Shown piece after piece: positions 17,764-25,715 of a DNA stretch of 64,000 nt; position 1 is the stretch's first letter; every line of letters begins with the position of its first letter. Under the pieces are notes generated by a model, which worked only from the letters and a program-made list of their open reading frames with translations, ran no database searches and was not told the origin of the DNA. The stretch is from Paenirhizobium cremeum (GTDB lineage: Bacteria; Pseudomonadota; Alphaproteobacteria; Rhizobiales; Rhizobiaceae), in NCBI RefSeq assembly GCF_022884085.1, contig NZ_JAGGCS010000010.1, forward strand, positions 62,001 through 126,000, read 5' to 3'. A program made the position numbers and the translations under genes.

Positions 17764-18252
17764 ATGACTGAAGATACCGATATCACCCTCCCACGGCCCC
17801 CGGTCGTCATCATCCGCGCGGCGAAACGTCAGGACCTGCCGGCGCTCAATGAAATGATCGCGGCACTCGCCGCCCATCATGGCGACGCCTCGGCCATGAC
17901 GCCGGAAAAGCTGGAGCGCGATCTCTTCGGCCCCATGCCCTGGATTTCCGCCCTTGTCGCCGATAGCGGCGAAGGCCTGATCGGCTACGCCATCCTCGTG
18001 CCGCTCTACAAGGCCCAGGAAGCCAAGCGCGGCATGGACCTGCATCACCTCTATGTCCGTGACGGCCAGCGCGGCAACGGCATCGGCCAGCATCTGGTCG
18101 CGCGTGCGAAGGAGATGGCGCGCCAGTCCGGCTGCGACTACCTTTCCGTCAGCGCCGCCACCGGCAATTTCGCGGCCCATCGCTTCTACGAGCACATGGA
18201 TTTCGTTCCGCGTCCGGTGACGGGCATGCGCTACATGCAGGCCTTGTCCTGA
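17764..18252 (+). CDS. GNAT-family N-acetyltransferase
   Basis: Acetyl-CoA-dependent N-acetyltransferase, 162 aa. The start at 17764 has AGGGAAG before it. The GNAT fold is visible: substrate-side helix (LPALNEMIAALAAHHG), strand 4 DLHHLYVRDGQRGNGIGQHLV containing the acetyl-CoA pyrophosphate loop (RGNGIG), and the C-terminal NFAAHRFYEHMDFVPR. The acceptor is unknown; the domain order resembles diamine or amino-acid acetyltransferases. A DJ-1/PfpI gene follows 42 bases later on the same strand. A terminator-like hairpin lies just before it. Confidence 0.88.
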   Translation: MTEDTDITLPRPPVVIIRAAKRQDLPALNEMIAALAAHHGDASAMTPEKLERDLFGPMPWISALVADSGEGLIGYAILVPLYKAQEAKRGMDLHHLYVRDGQRGNGIGQHLVARAKEMARQSGCDYLSVSAATGNFAAHRFYEHMDFVPRPVTGMRYMQALS

Positions 18253-18294
18253 GCATCGTTCTTAAAACAGAGACGTTTTCCGGAGGAAAACCGA

Positions 18295-18861
18295 ATGCCC
18301 CGCATCATTGTTGCCTTGCAGAATGACTTCGCCGATTGGGAACCCGCGCTCCTGATGGCCGCCGCGCGCTACTATCTCGACTGCGAGGTGCTCACAGCCT
18401 CGCCGGATGGCAGGCCGGTGACCTCAATGGGTGGTCTGAAGGTGACGCCCGACATGAGCTTTGCCGAAATCGATCCGGCCGGTTCCGATGCGCTCATCAT
18501 TCCCGGCGGCTATGCCTGGGAGAAGGGGAAGGCCTTCGATTTTTCCGAACTGGCGAAGGGCTTCCATGCGAAGGGCAGGGTTGTCGGCGGTATTTGCGCG
18601 GCTGCAAGCGCGCTCGCTGCGACCGGCGTTCTGGACGAGGTTGCCCATACCGGCAATTCGCTTGCCTCGCATAGCAGATATCCCGGCTATCGCGGCGCCG
18701 GGCGGTATATCGACCGGCCGCAGGCCGTCTCCGATGGCGGTATCGTGACGGCGCCCGGCAATTCTCCGGTGACCTTTACCGCGGAAGTGCTGAAGGCGCT
18801 CGGGCTCTGGGTGGCTGAGGCCGAGAGCGAAATCACGGCATTTTCCGCCGAACATCGCTGA
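18295..18861 (+). CDS. DJ-1/PfpI family protein
   Basis: 188 aa protein of the glutamine amidotransferase-like superfamily. The conserved nucleophile is Cys101 in VVGGICAAASALA, in the nucleophile elbow. Other marks are ALIIPGGYAWEKG and the C-terminal FTAEVLKALGLW. An excellent ribosome binding site (CCGGAGGAAAA) precedes the start. Family members act as chaperones, glyoxalases or peptidases; YajL-like and transcription-regulator subgroups are also possible, and sequence alone does not decide. Its last 29 bases overlap the end of the convergent gene at 18833. Confidence 0.87.
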   Translation: MPRIIVALQNDFADWEPALLMAAARYYLDCEVLTASPDGRPVTSMGGLKVTPDMSFAEIDPAGSDALIIPGGYAWEKGKAFDFSELAKGFHAKGRVVGGICAAASALAATGVLDEVAHTGNSLASHSRYPGYRGAGRYIDRPQAVSDGGIVTAPGNSPVTFTAEVLKALGLWVAEAESEITAFSAEHR

Positions 18862-19156
18862 TGTCGGGAATATCCGAGACCGCCTCCAGTGCGCGGCGAA
18901 TGTCGCGGCTGGTGAGACTGAAGGTGTTGCCCGCCGGCCTGCCGCGTTTCAGCTTGCGGTCGGCGGCCAGGAGAAAGGCCGGATGATGCCGGCCGAACCA
19001 GTCCATGCAGTCCCGAGGCGAGGGTGAGGTCTTCCCGGTCAGGCTGCGGAAAGCCAGACGGTGCACGAAACCGCGGCACGCCGAGCCTTGATGCAGGAAG
19101 ACCAGCGCATCGATATCGATGCGCCAGTCGAATTCGGGGCAGGGATCGCCTGCCAT
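18833..19156 (-). CDS. Unknown protein, third gene of the cbt operon
   Basis: 107 aa; no family recognised. It starts six bases after the cbtA stop and so is probably co-expressed with cbtB and cbtA under the cobalamin riboswitch. It has no membrane segment. Features are an N-terminal acidic stretch (MAGDPCPEFDWRIDIDAL), three Cys (CPEF, SACRGF, RDCMDW) and a WFGRHHPAF segment with two adjacent His. The C-terminal half is basic. These residues could bind metal, but no clear motif exists. It overlaps the DJ-1 gene end by 29 bases in convergent orientation. Confidence 0.6.
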   Translation of the reverse strand: MAGDPCPEFDWRIDIDALVFLHQGSACRGFVHRLAFRSLTGKTSPSPRDCMDWFGRHHPAFLLAADRKLKRGRPAGNTFSLTSRDIRRALEAVSDIPDISDVRRKMP

Positions 19157-19162
19157 ATCGGG

Positions 19163-19909
19163 TCAGGCTTCGAAGCGGCGGCGGAAGTGACCGCTCAAGG
19201 CCCCGAGCAACGACCAGAACAGGAGACTGGTCAGCGTTGCCACCACGACGAAACGATGCGACATCGCTTCCGGCGCGAGCGCCTGCTCGCCTTCCGGCGG
19301 CACGGGTGCGCCGATGACATGCGGCAGCGCGATCAGCACGATCGCCAGAGCCGCGGCCCATGGCCTGCGCTGGAAGAACAAGAGGGCAAGGCCGGCCGCC
19401 GTCGATGCCGCGGTGCCGATCCACCAGACTTGACGCTCGAAGAGCGGTGCGGCCGGTGTGCCCGGAAGCTCCGGATGAAGGCCGAAACCCGGCGCCAGCA
19501 TGAACGCGACGAAGCCGCAAAGACCCCAGATCAGGCCGCGCCGCCAGTCGCTTTCCGTGCCGGAAATCTGCATCAGGCCGTTCAGAACCAGCGCGAAGCC
19601 GATGGCCGTCAGCACATTGGCGACGAAGGTGTAGGCATTGCGCTCGAAGCCGTCGGCGGGTGCCCAGGCATCCGCGTCGTGATGATGGTCGTCCGCCTGC
19701 GTGGCCGCGGCGGTGGTGTTGCCGTGGTCATGGGCTTCCTCGACCGCGCCGGCGGCGTGGCTGTGACCGTCTGCGGCGCCGCCGGTCTCGAAGACCTCTG
19801 CGGCCAGGATAAGCGGGGTGGTACCGAGAAACTGCGCAAGCGTCACGGCGGTCCCGACGATCAGCCCGACCAGCACCGAAGTGAAGACGAGCGAACGAAA
19901 AACTGACAT
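19163..19909 (-). CDS. cbtA: Cobalt transporter subunit CbtA
   Basis: Inner-membrane protein of the CbtA family, predicted cobalt uptake for B12 synthesis. 248 aa. Five to six membrane segments flank a His-rich loop at about residues 48-78 (HSHAAGAVEEAHDHG, then DDHHHDADAW), a likely metal-capture element. Family blocks are ERNAYTFVANVLTAIGFALVL, GLCGFVAFMLAPGFGLHPELPG and RQVWWIGTAASTAAGLALL. The ribosome binding site GAGGGGAATTCC precedes ATG. cbtB lies upstream and a dispersed repeat sits between them. The cobalamin riboswitch supports a B12-repressed cobalt importer. Confidence 0.92.
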   Translation of the reverse strand: MSVFRSLVFTSVLVGLIVGTAVTLAQFLGTTPLILAAEVFETGGAADGHSHAAGAVEEAHDHGNTTAAATQADDHHHDADAWAPADGFERNAYTFVANVLTAIGFALVLNGLMQISGTESDWRRGLIWGLCGFVAFMLAPGFGLHPELPGTPAAPLFERQVWWIGTAASTAAGLALLFFQRRPWAAALAIVLIALPHVIGAPVPPEGEQALAPEAMSHRFVVVATLTSLLFWSLLGALSGHFRRRFEA

Positions 19910-19921
19910 GGAATTCCCCTC

Positions 19922-20020
19922 AAGGCATGTCGCGCAAAAGCGCGTCGCGGTTTTGCAGCGGCGTCATGCGATAAAACAAAGACTGAAAGCGCGTGGAGCG
20001 AACCTAAAAGATCGCGATGC
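19922..20020 (+). repeat. Dispersed rhizobial-type intergenic repeat, copy 1
   Basis: About 99 bases, between cbtB and cbtA within the operon. It aligns end to end with 37183-37286, sharing GCATGTxGCG, GCGGTTTTGC, the GGAAGCGAA/GGAGCGAA element and AAAGATCGC. A third diverged copy lies at 31925-32033. Confidence 0.75.
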
Positions 20021-20023
20021 GGC

Positions 20024-20200
20024 TCAGTGGCAGGGGAAGGCGTTGGCGTGACGGGCGTCATGCGCGGCATTGTGCACCACCTCCATCGGCGAGAAGCCGA
20101 CGAAACCGACGATGAAGAGGCCGAAGAAGACGCTGAGAAGTGCCGGCGCGAAGCGGCTGACGCTGGACGAAGCGGATGAAGTGATGGTGGTCGCGGACAT
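20024..20200 (-). CDS. cbtB: Cobalt transporter subunit CbtB
   Basis: 58-aa membrane protein matching CbtB: one membrane segment (FAPALLSVFFGLFIVGFVGF) followed by a conserved His-rich C-terminus (SPMEVVHNAAHDARHANAFPCH), thought to bind cobalt. The start at 20200 has GGAGGG before it. It is the first gene of the unit, downstream of the cobalamin riboswitch. Length and C-terminal His spacing are as usual for the family. Confidence 0.92.
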   Translation of the reverse strand: MSATTITSSASSSVSRFAPALLSVFFGLFIVGFVGFSPMEVVHNAAHDARHANAFPCH

Positions 20201-20332
20201 GTTTCCCTCCGAACGATGACGATGATGCCCGACGATCGAAGGGTGGAAAACGGGGCGAGGGTCGGTCGGAAAGATTGTCCGGAGACCATGCCCTGTCTTC
20301 CGGACACCCCGTCCGGCAGGCGACAACAGGCG

Positions 20333-20514
20333 ATGGCAGGTCTCCTGGCTTGCGGGTCATGACTCCTGAACTGCCTTCCCGGATTGCTCCAGTGGCCTTG
20401 TCGTTCAGGCGTTCGCCGCTCACAGTTGCGGGGGCAGCCACGAATCGAGCCCCGTCAGGGTCGTCCCTATCGTGTTCCCTATTAATCCCCGAAGCGCCGC
20501 TTCTGGGGAACCAT
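20333..20514 (-). ncRNA. Cobalamin (AdoCbl) riboswitch
   Basis: On the minus strand the order of elements is GGTTCCC, ATTAATAGGGAA, the GCCCCCGCAACTGTGA core, GCCACTGG and GGGAAGG. The B12 box AGCCAGGAGACCTGCC, at 20335-20350, closes it. These are the conserved blocks of the class I cobalamin riboswitch. It lies about 130 bases before cbtB. A downstream hairpin (CCGGAC/GTCCGG, 20300-20316) may belong to the expression platform. High B12 should lower cbtBA expression. Confidence 0.95.
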
Positions 20515-20600
20515 CGCCGCCAGTATCGGGGGCATGGGCTGCCGTGTCAATCGCGAGGCATGTTTCGCCCGTGAAAAAGGGCGGGACGGTCCCGTCGTCG

Positions 20601-20825
20601 TTAGTGCCGGAGCGGCGGATTCTCCGACCACTTCTGCAGCGTCGTCTTGATGAGGATGAGCGCTGCCCGATGGGCGTCGTCACGCTCCCGCGGATCGACG
20701 ATCGCCGAGAGCCGCTTTTCGAATGCGGTCACGGTCTCGTTGACCCAGCGATGCAGGGCTGGATCGGGATAGCTGTCGAGCAGCGAGCGCAAAGCGCTTT
20801 CCATCCGCCGTCTTTCGATGCTCAT
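20601..20825 (-). CDS. Unknown small helical protein
   Basis: 74 aa; not recognised. I choose ATG at 20825 because GGAGG lies five bases before it; ATG at 20840 is less likely. It is charged and predicted mostly helical (RRRMESALRSLLDSYPDPALHRWVNETVTAFEKRL), without signal or membrane segments. It lies between the cobalamin riboswitch (same strand, downstream) and an insertion-sequence remnant, and may be conserved in rhizobia, but I cannot say. Confidence 0.5.
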   Translation of the reverse strand: MSIERRRMESALRSLLDSYPDPALHRWVNETVTAFEKRLSAIVDPRERDDAHRAALILIKTTLQKWSENPPLRH

Positions 20826-20904
20826 GCTGCCTCCGATCATGTGACGCGGGTCACTCTGTCCGGCGAGGCTTGCGCGATGCTGGAGTTCGCGGTGGCATGG
20901 ACCC

Positions 20905-21112
20905 GCTGGTTTGTCCCCGGTCGCTCGAACCGATGCGCAATGATCGAGTATGATCGGACGCTCTACAGGCAGCGCAACCGCATCGAGCGCATGTTTGGTC
21001 GTCTCAAGATCGACCGGGCCATTGCCACCCGCAATGACCGGCTGGCCAACGGCTTCCTCGGCCGGTCCATCTTACCACCGCCGGATACCGGCTCAAATGT
21101 GTCCCTCGCGCC
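20905..21112 (+). pseudogene. IS5-family transposase remnant (C-terminal end)
   Basis: The frame reads PGRSNR then EYDRTLYRQRNRIERMFGRLKIDRAIATRNDRLANGFLG, the DDE-domain end of IS5-group (IS427-like) transposases, with the catalytic Glu region in NRIERMFG. After FLG the expected continuation (VHLTTAGYRLKCV) is in another frame, so a frameshift is present. No N-terminal half and no terminal inverted repeats were found. It is a decayed fragment at the left edge of an accessory patch. Confidence 0.75.
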
Positions 21113-21490
21113 TTAGCTTGCATCGTATCGGACACGAGCGTCCCGGATGTTCTCCTGATTGCTGCTCGCCCACCTTACGAGAGCCATGACCGGTGCAAGA
21201 AGCGTCCGTCCGACCTCTGTCAATTCATAGTCCACGCGCGGTGGGATAGTGGGAAACAATGTCCGCTTCACCAAGCCGTCACGTTCCAGTCCGCGCAAGT
21301 TGATCGTCAGCATGCGTTGCGAGATGCCGTCGATCCGACGCCGCAATTCATTGAACCGGACCGGTCCATCCTTGAGCGTTGCGATGATGTAAAGCGTCCA
21401 CTTGTCGCCCACGAGATCGAGGATTTCTCGAACCATCCGACAGTCGTCACCTTGGGTGGGGGCAGGAAAATCAGTGATACTGAGTGTCAT
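21113..21490 (-). CDS. HxlR-family transcriptional regulator
   Basis: Winged-helix repressor/activator of the HxlR group, 125 aa. Conserved blocks are [49 protein letters not shown] and [11 protein letters not shown]. Many HxlR regulators sense electrophiles or quinones through an N-terminal Cys; here Cys17 (GDDCRMV) is in the expected position. It diverges from the azoreductase gene, 86 bases between starts, a typical local regulator/target arrangement. Its stop codon abuts the transposase remnant. Confidence 0.9.
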   Translation of the reverse strand: MTLSITDFPAPTQGDDCRMVREILDLVGDKWTLYIIATLKDGPVRFNELRRRIDGISQRMLTINLRGLERDGLVKRTLFPTIPPRVDYELTEVGRTLLAPVMALVRWASSNQENIRDARVRYDAS

Positions 21491-21576
21491 CGGAGTGCCT
21501 TCTTGCGCGAGCCTTAGTGGTCATCTTAATAGTGTTGGTAACAAGAATTTACCACCCTGTCCCCATCGGAGCAACC

Positions 21577-22197
21577 ATGGCCAACATCCTCCTCGTTATC
21601 TCGAGCCCTCGTGGCCCCGAGAGCCTGTCCACCCGCTTCGCGGCCGAGATCGCCGAAGGCTTGAAGGTTCGCCTGGGCGGCACCCTTTTCACTCGCGATC
21701 TCGCGGCCAACCCACTGCCGCATATCGCGCAGGCCTATATTCAGGGCCGCGTCGCGGCCCCCGAGGCGCGCACGCCCGCGCAGGTTAAGGCGGTCGACCT
21801 TGCCCAAGAGCTCGTCGACGAGGTGAAGGCCGCTGACGTGATCGTCCTGGGTTCGGGCATGATCAATTTCGGTCTGTCGTCGCAGTTGAAGGCTTGGTTC
21901 GATCACATCACTTGGCCGCGCGTGACCTTTGGTTATAACGAAGCCGGCAGGCCGCAGGGATTGCTGACCGGCAAGAAGGTCTATGTCGTCACGGCCGCAG
22001 GCGGTGTCTTCTCTGAAGGCGACTGGGCCCCCTTTGATTTCCAGACCGACTATCTGCGCCACCTCCTGGGCTTCATCGGTCTGACCGAAATCGAAATCGT
22101 CCGTGTGGAAGGCACTGTCTTCGGGCCCGAGGCGGCCAAGGCCGCGATCGCCGCCACCGAAGCTCAGGTTCGCTCGGTCTTGGAAAAGGTCGCCTGA
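21577..22197 (+). CDS. azoR: FMN-dependent NADH-azoreductase
   Basis: Flavodoxin-fold quinone/azo reductase, 206 aa. The start at 21577 gives the usual [22 protein letters not shown] beginning, with the FMN phosphate loop (SSPRGPES). Other marks are [26 protein letters not shown] and [31 protein letters not shown]. The protein removes quinones by two-electron reduction; azo dyes are a laboratory substrate. It is divergent from hxlR and followed 96 bases later by an NAD(P)-binding protein, a quinone or electrophile response set. Confidence 0.92.
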   Translation: MANILLVISSPRGPESLSTRFAAEIAEGLKVRLGGTLFTRDLAANPLPHIAQAYIQGRVAAPEARTPAQVKAVDLAQELVDEVKAADVIVLGSGMINFGLSSQLKAWFDHITWPRVTFGYNEAGRPQGLLTGKKVYVVTAAGGVFSEGDWAPFDFQTDYLRHLLGFIGLTEIEIVRVEGTVFGPEAAKAAIAATEAQVRSVLEKVA

Positions 22198-22293
22198 CGG
22201 TGGGTGGGACGACTGCTCAGGCTGTCAGCGTAAACATGCATGTCGACAGCCAGAGCACTTGGCCCTCAGGCCAAAAAACACGAGGAAGATGAG

Positions 22294-22938
22294 ATGAAGA
22301 TTGCTCTCTTTGGAGGGACCGGACCAACCGGAAGACACATTATCGAAGAGGCGCTCCGGCAAGGATATGAGCTGTCCGTCTACACGCGGGACGCCGGAAA
22401 GCTCGCGGCCTTCGATGGCAAGATCGAAGTCGTCGTCGGCGACCTCAACAATCGCGAAGCGATCAAGGCATGCGTGACGGGCGTAGATGCAGTCATCAGC
22501 GCGCTCGGCCCCAACAGTCTGAAATCGCGTGACAAGCGGCCGATCATGCGCGGCGTCGACAAGATCATCTCTGTCATGGAAGAGCTGAACGTCCGTCGCC
22601 TCATTCAAATCTCGACCGCCGCCTATCGTGATCCGAAGGACGGTTTCGACGTCAGGTCGCAAGCATTCGTCATGCTGTTCAAGCTGATCGTTCGCAACGC
22701 CTATGACGACATCAAGGCGACTGCTGAACTGGTGAGCAACTCACGTCTCGATTGGACGCTGGTTCGGATTCCCAACCTCAAGGACGGGTCCGCAACAGGC
22801 AAAGTGGACGTCGGCTGGTACGGCAAGACGAAGCTCGGCATGAAGCTCTCTCGCGGGAACCTTGCGAAATTCCTGGTCGATCAGGTCACGGCCGGAGAGT
22901 TCGTGCGCGCTGCGCCGGGGATAGCCGACCGAGGCTGA
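22294..22938 (+). CDS. NmrA/atypical-SDR NAD(P)-binding protein
   Basis: 214 aa Rossmann-fold protein of the NAD(P)H-binding (NmrA-like) group. The dinucleotide motif is GGTGPTGRHI at residues 7-16. VTGVDAVISALGPNS and LIQISTAAYRD follow, and the late LDWTLVRIPNLKDG block is typical. It has no YxxxK catalytic pair, so it may be a redox sensor or flavin reductase-like enzyme (BVR-B group). The start is preceded by GAGGAAGATGAG. It shares orientation with azoR and is followed by a broken SDR gene. Confidence 0.85.
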   Translation: MKIALFGGTGPTGRHIIEEALRQGYELSVYTRDAGKLAAFDGKIEVVVGDLNNREAIKACVTGVDAVISALGPNSLKSRDKRPIMRGVDKIISVMEELNVRRLIQISTAAYRDPKDGFDVRSQAFVMLFKLIVRNAYDDIKATAELVSNSRLDWTLVRIPNLKDGSATGKVDVGWYGKTKLGMKLSRGNLAKFLVDQVTAGEFVRAAPGIADRG

Positions 22939-23060
22939 CGGTAGATAGCTCATCAGGCTTGTTTGACGGACACGCGCGCTGCGACTGCCGCCGGCGCAGC
23001 GCTCGATCCGGCATGGCGCCCATAACTTCCCAAACCCGCATCGAGAGAGAGGAGAAATCT

Positions 23061-23305
23061 ATGCCATCCGAGGGATTTACGACGGCCGATGTGCCGTACC
23101 AGTCAGGCAAGTGCTTCATCGTCACGGGAGCCTGTACGGGCATAGGTTTCGAAGTGGCGAGCGCGCTGGCGGCGCGACGTGCACGAGTGCTGCTCGCGTG
23201 CCGTGACGAAGCGAAGACGAGAGCCGCGACACATTTCAAAGCAGGTCCATGCTCGATCAAATCCGTCCGCACGGCCTGGTCAATGCTTGTGGTATCTGTG
23301 CGCAA
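23061..23305 (+). pseudogene. Truncated, frameshifted SDR gene
   Basis: The frame from ATG at 23061 encodes the SDR start, with FIVTGACTGIGFEVASALAARRARVLLACRDEAKTR, the cofactor-binding TGxxxGIG motif. About 50 codons later the frame loses homology. In the next frame, just before the cytochrome gene, IRPHGLVNACGICA is read, the NxxG strand of the same fold. So an internal segment was lost and the frame shifted, and the catalytic part is absent. A ribosome binding site (GAGAGGAGAAATCT) remains. Confidence 0.7.
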
Positions 23306-23312
23306 GAGGGGC

Positions 23313-24230
23313 TCACTTCACCGCCGGTATCGCCTTCAGGTAGGCCGCGATCGCCTCGCGGTCGTCAGCCGAAATCTCGGTCATGTTCTTCTGCACCTCG
23401 ACCATGGAGCCGCCGACGCTGTCGAAGTCAGGCGTGAAGCCGGTTTCCAGATAGCCGACGATGTCGCCCTCCGACCATGTGGCGATGCTTGGCGAGCCGG
23501 GGGTGATGTTGGGGATCTTGCCTTCGCCTTCCGGGTTCGGGCCGCCGGCCAGCCAAGCGCCGGCCTTGAAGCCGCCGAGAGCGTCGCGTGGCGTATGGCA
23601 CTCGCCGCAATGGCCGGGCCCCTCGACCAGATACTGGCCGCGCCTCAGCCTGTCGTCGGGACCGGCAAAGGTGACCCGCGGCGCATCGCTGAAATAGAGG
23701 AATTTCCAGCCGCCCAGCACGAGGCGGACGTTGAACGGGAAAGGGAGCTCATGCGCCGGCGCGACCGCTTCGCTGGCCGGCAGGGTCTTCAGGAAGCCGA
23801 AGAGGTCGTTGATGTCCTTCGGCGTCATGCGGGCGTAGGAACCGTAGGGAAAGGACGGGTAGAGATGCTCGCCGTTTCGGCCGACGCCGCGCGTCATCGC
23901 ATCGCCGAATTCGGCGAGCGTCCAGTCGCCGATGCCCGCAGTGGCGCTGCTGGAGATATTGGGCGCGTGGAAGGTGCCGAACGGGCTCTTCAGCGGCGCG
24001 CCGCCGGAAAGAACGAGCCGCGCATCCCCTTCCGCCCCGGGTGCCGCGTGACAGCTCGTACAGCCGCCGGCGAAGAAGATCTCGCGCCCGTTGGCAAGGT
24101 CCGGCTCGCCGAGATTGGTCCACCGCGCAGGGTCCTGCCGCTTGGGCGCGGTGATGTAGACGAAGGCGGTGGCTCCCGCCGCGCCGAGCGCAATCAGGAC
24201 GCCCAGTCCCTTCAGCCATTTCGATGCCAT
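23313..24230 (-). CDS. Di-haem cytochrome c
   Basis: Exported electron-transfer protein, 305 aa. An N-terminal membrane anchor (residues 7-27) is followed by two cytochrome c domains: CTSCH at residues 57-61 and CGECH at 208-212. Axial Met candidates lie in SYARMTPKDI and VQKNMTEIS. The pattern resembles the cytochrome subunit of membrane alcohol or gluconate dehydrogenases, but the length and the lack of a third haem fit a smaller, independent carrier. The partner is unknown. The cytochrome c' gene lies upstream on the same strand. Confidence 0.88.
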   Translation of the reverse strand: MASKWLKGLGVLIALGAAGATAFVYITAPKRQDPARWTNLGEPDLANGREIFFAGGCTSCHAAPGAEGDARLVLSGGAPLKSPFGTFHAPNISSSATAGIGDWTLAEFGDAMTRGVGRNGEHLYPSFPYGSYARMTPKDINDLFGFLKTLPASEAVAPAHELPFPFNVRLVLGGWKFLYFSDAPRVTFAGPDDRLRRGQYLVEGPGHCGECHTPRDALGGFKAGAWLAGGPNPEGEGKIPNITPGSPSIATWSEGDIVGYLETGFTPDFDSVGGSMVEVQKNMTEISADDREAIAAYLKAIPAVK

Positions 24231-24352
24231 AGCACCCTCCGCATTTCGCGGCCCGCCGTTGGTGGCGCGCCTGTCATGAATTGTCTCGAAAGGCGGGCAG
24301 AGGGCGCCGGCCCGCTGGCGCGGGGCCCGGACGCCGCCAACCCGCCAGACGC

Positions 24353-24796
24353 TTATTTCTTCAGGCGGTAGGTCTGATGACAGTCGCCGCAGGTGCCGCC
24401 AACGGCCTTCATCACGGCGCCCACTCCGGCCTGGTCGGTCGGCATGGCGGCGAGCTGGGCGTCGGCCGCCGTTGCGAGCGCTGCCGACTTGGCCTTGAAG
24501 TCATCCATGTTTTCCCAGATCTTCGGGCTGGCTTCGGTGTCGAGGCCGACTTCCGAACCGGCGGGGAAATGGTCGGGGAACGCCTTGGCCACTTCCGACA
24601 TGGTGGTGAGCGAAGCCTTCACGACCTCCGCGTCGAACGGCTTTTCACCCTTGGCGATGGCGCCGATGGCGCCCATTGCGCCGCCGACCTTCTTCATCAT
24701 CTCCTGCCGTACGACCTGCGGTTCGTCGGCGGCGATCGCAGCGCTCATTCCGAGCCCGGCGACGACGGCGGCGGCCATGACAAGTTTCAGCTTCAT
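24353..24796 (-). CDS. Cytochrome c' family protein
   Basis: Periplasmic four-helix-bundle cytochrome, 147 aa. The signal peptide ends near SAAIAA-DE, and the haem site CGDCH is at residues 136-140, next to the C-terminus as in cytochrome c'. Start at 24796 with GGAGAAA before it; an in-frame ATG at 24808 would add four residues. Family blocks are VRQEMMKKVGGAMGAIGAIAKGE and FPAGSEVGLDTEASPKIWENMDDF. Known members bind NO or CO and protect against nitrosative stress. It sits 122 bases upstream of the di-haem cytochrome gene and may be co-transcribed. Confidence 0.9.
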   Translation of the reverse strand: MKLKLVMAAAVVAGLGMSAAIAADEPQVVRQEMMKKVGGAMGAIGAIAKGEKPFDAEVVKASLTTMSEVAKAFPDHFPAGSEVGLDTEASPKIWENMDDFKAKSAALATAADAQLAAMPTDQAGVGAVMKAVGGTCGDCHQTYRLKK

Positions 24797-24924
24797 CGAT
24801 TTCTCCATTGATATCGGGGCCGGACGCGCCGGCGGTTCTGGGGCGGGCGGATGATTGCAAAATTCGCAAGGCGGAATGAAGTCACATTCCGGTGATTCCG
24901 GGAAATATGTCAAAGATTTGATTT

Positions 24925-25587
24925 TTATCCAGAAATATCCCCGGAAACCTGTCGGTCCGACATCAGGCCGTGGGCCAGCGTGAATGCGGCGGCAACGATC
25001 AGCAAGGCTCCGGCGGCGCGTCCGATCCAGATCGTCATCGCCGGCTGTCCGGCCAGGGCGTGGCGGGCACGGTCGCCCGCCAGCGCCACCGCGCCGTAGA
25101 CGAGGCCCTGCACCGCCATCGTCATCAGCCCCAGCACGAGCCCCTGCGCAAGGATCGGCCCATAGGCGGGTTTCAGGAATTGCGGATAGACGGCGATGAC
25201 GAAGAGATAGGCCTTCGGGTTGAGCAGGCAAGTCGTCACCGCCCGTCGGAAGGTGGCGGTGAGCGTCGACCGCCCCGTTCCGTCGACCGTGCTGACGGTG
25301 ATCGCGCTCTTTGCCAGAGAGAGGCCGATCCACATCATGTAGAGCGCGCCGGCGACGACGAGGGGCAGGAAGAGGCGCGGCGCATAGGCGACGAGAATGC
25401 CGGTGCCGAGCGTGCCGTAGAGCGTATGCACCGCGCCGCCCGTCATCATACCGGCGGTCGCCGTGAGGCCCGCCTTGCGCCCTCCGGCGAGCGAACTTGC
25501 CAGAACGAAGATCATATCCATGCCCGGCACGATGACGATGCCGAAGATCAGCAGAAGAAAAAGCCAGAGTGCCTGTGCGTAGTCCAT
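24925..25587 (-). CDS. LysE/RhtB-family amino acid exporter
   Basis: Inner-membrane exporter, 220 aa. Start chosen at 25587 with CTGGAGATA before it; a longer upstream frame is rejected because it would run over the operator. Six membrane segments; family marks are VPGMDMIFVLASSLAGGRKAGLTATAGMMTG at the N-terminal conserved region and FRRAVTTCLLNPKAYLFVIAVYPQFL. It diverges from a WYL-domain regulator, with a 28-bp palindrome between them. The exported compound, probably an amino acid or analogue, is unknown. Confidence 0.88.
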   Translation of the reverse strand: MDYAQALWLFLLLIFGIVIVPGMDMIFVLASSLAGGRKAGLTATAGMMTGGAVHTLYGTLGTGILVAYAPRLFLPLVVAGALYMMWIGLSLAKSAITVSTVDGTGRSTLTATFRRAVTTCLLNPKAYLFVIAVYPQFLKPAYGPILAQGLVLGLMTMAVQGLVYGAVALAGDRARHALAGQPAMTIWIGRAAGALLIVAAAFTLAHGLMSDRQVSGDISG

Positions 25588-25666
25588 GTCAGTATCTCCA
25601 GGGAAGGGAACCAGCCGAAAACGGATTTTCCTCCGTTTCCAGACGCTTGGGGTTTCCTTAAGGAGA

Positions 25667-25694
25667 GCCAACTGACATCATTGTGTCAGTTGGC
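25667..25694. promoter_or_regulatory. 28-bp perfect palindromic operator
   Basis: GCCAACTGACA and TGTCAGTTGGC, eleven-base perfect arms around TCATTG, lie between the LysE exporter (start 25587) and the WYL regulator (start 25716). A binding site for the regulator controlling both genes is the simplest reading. Confidence 0.7.
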
Positions 25695-25715
25695 TTCGGC
25701 AAGGGCTTCAGAAAA

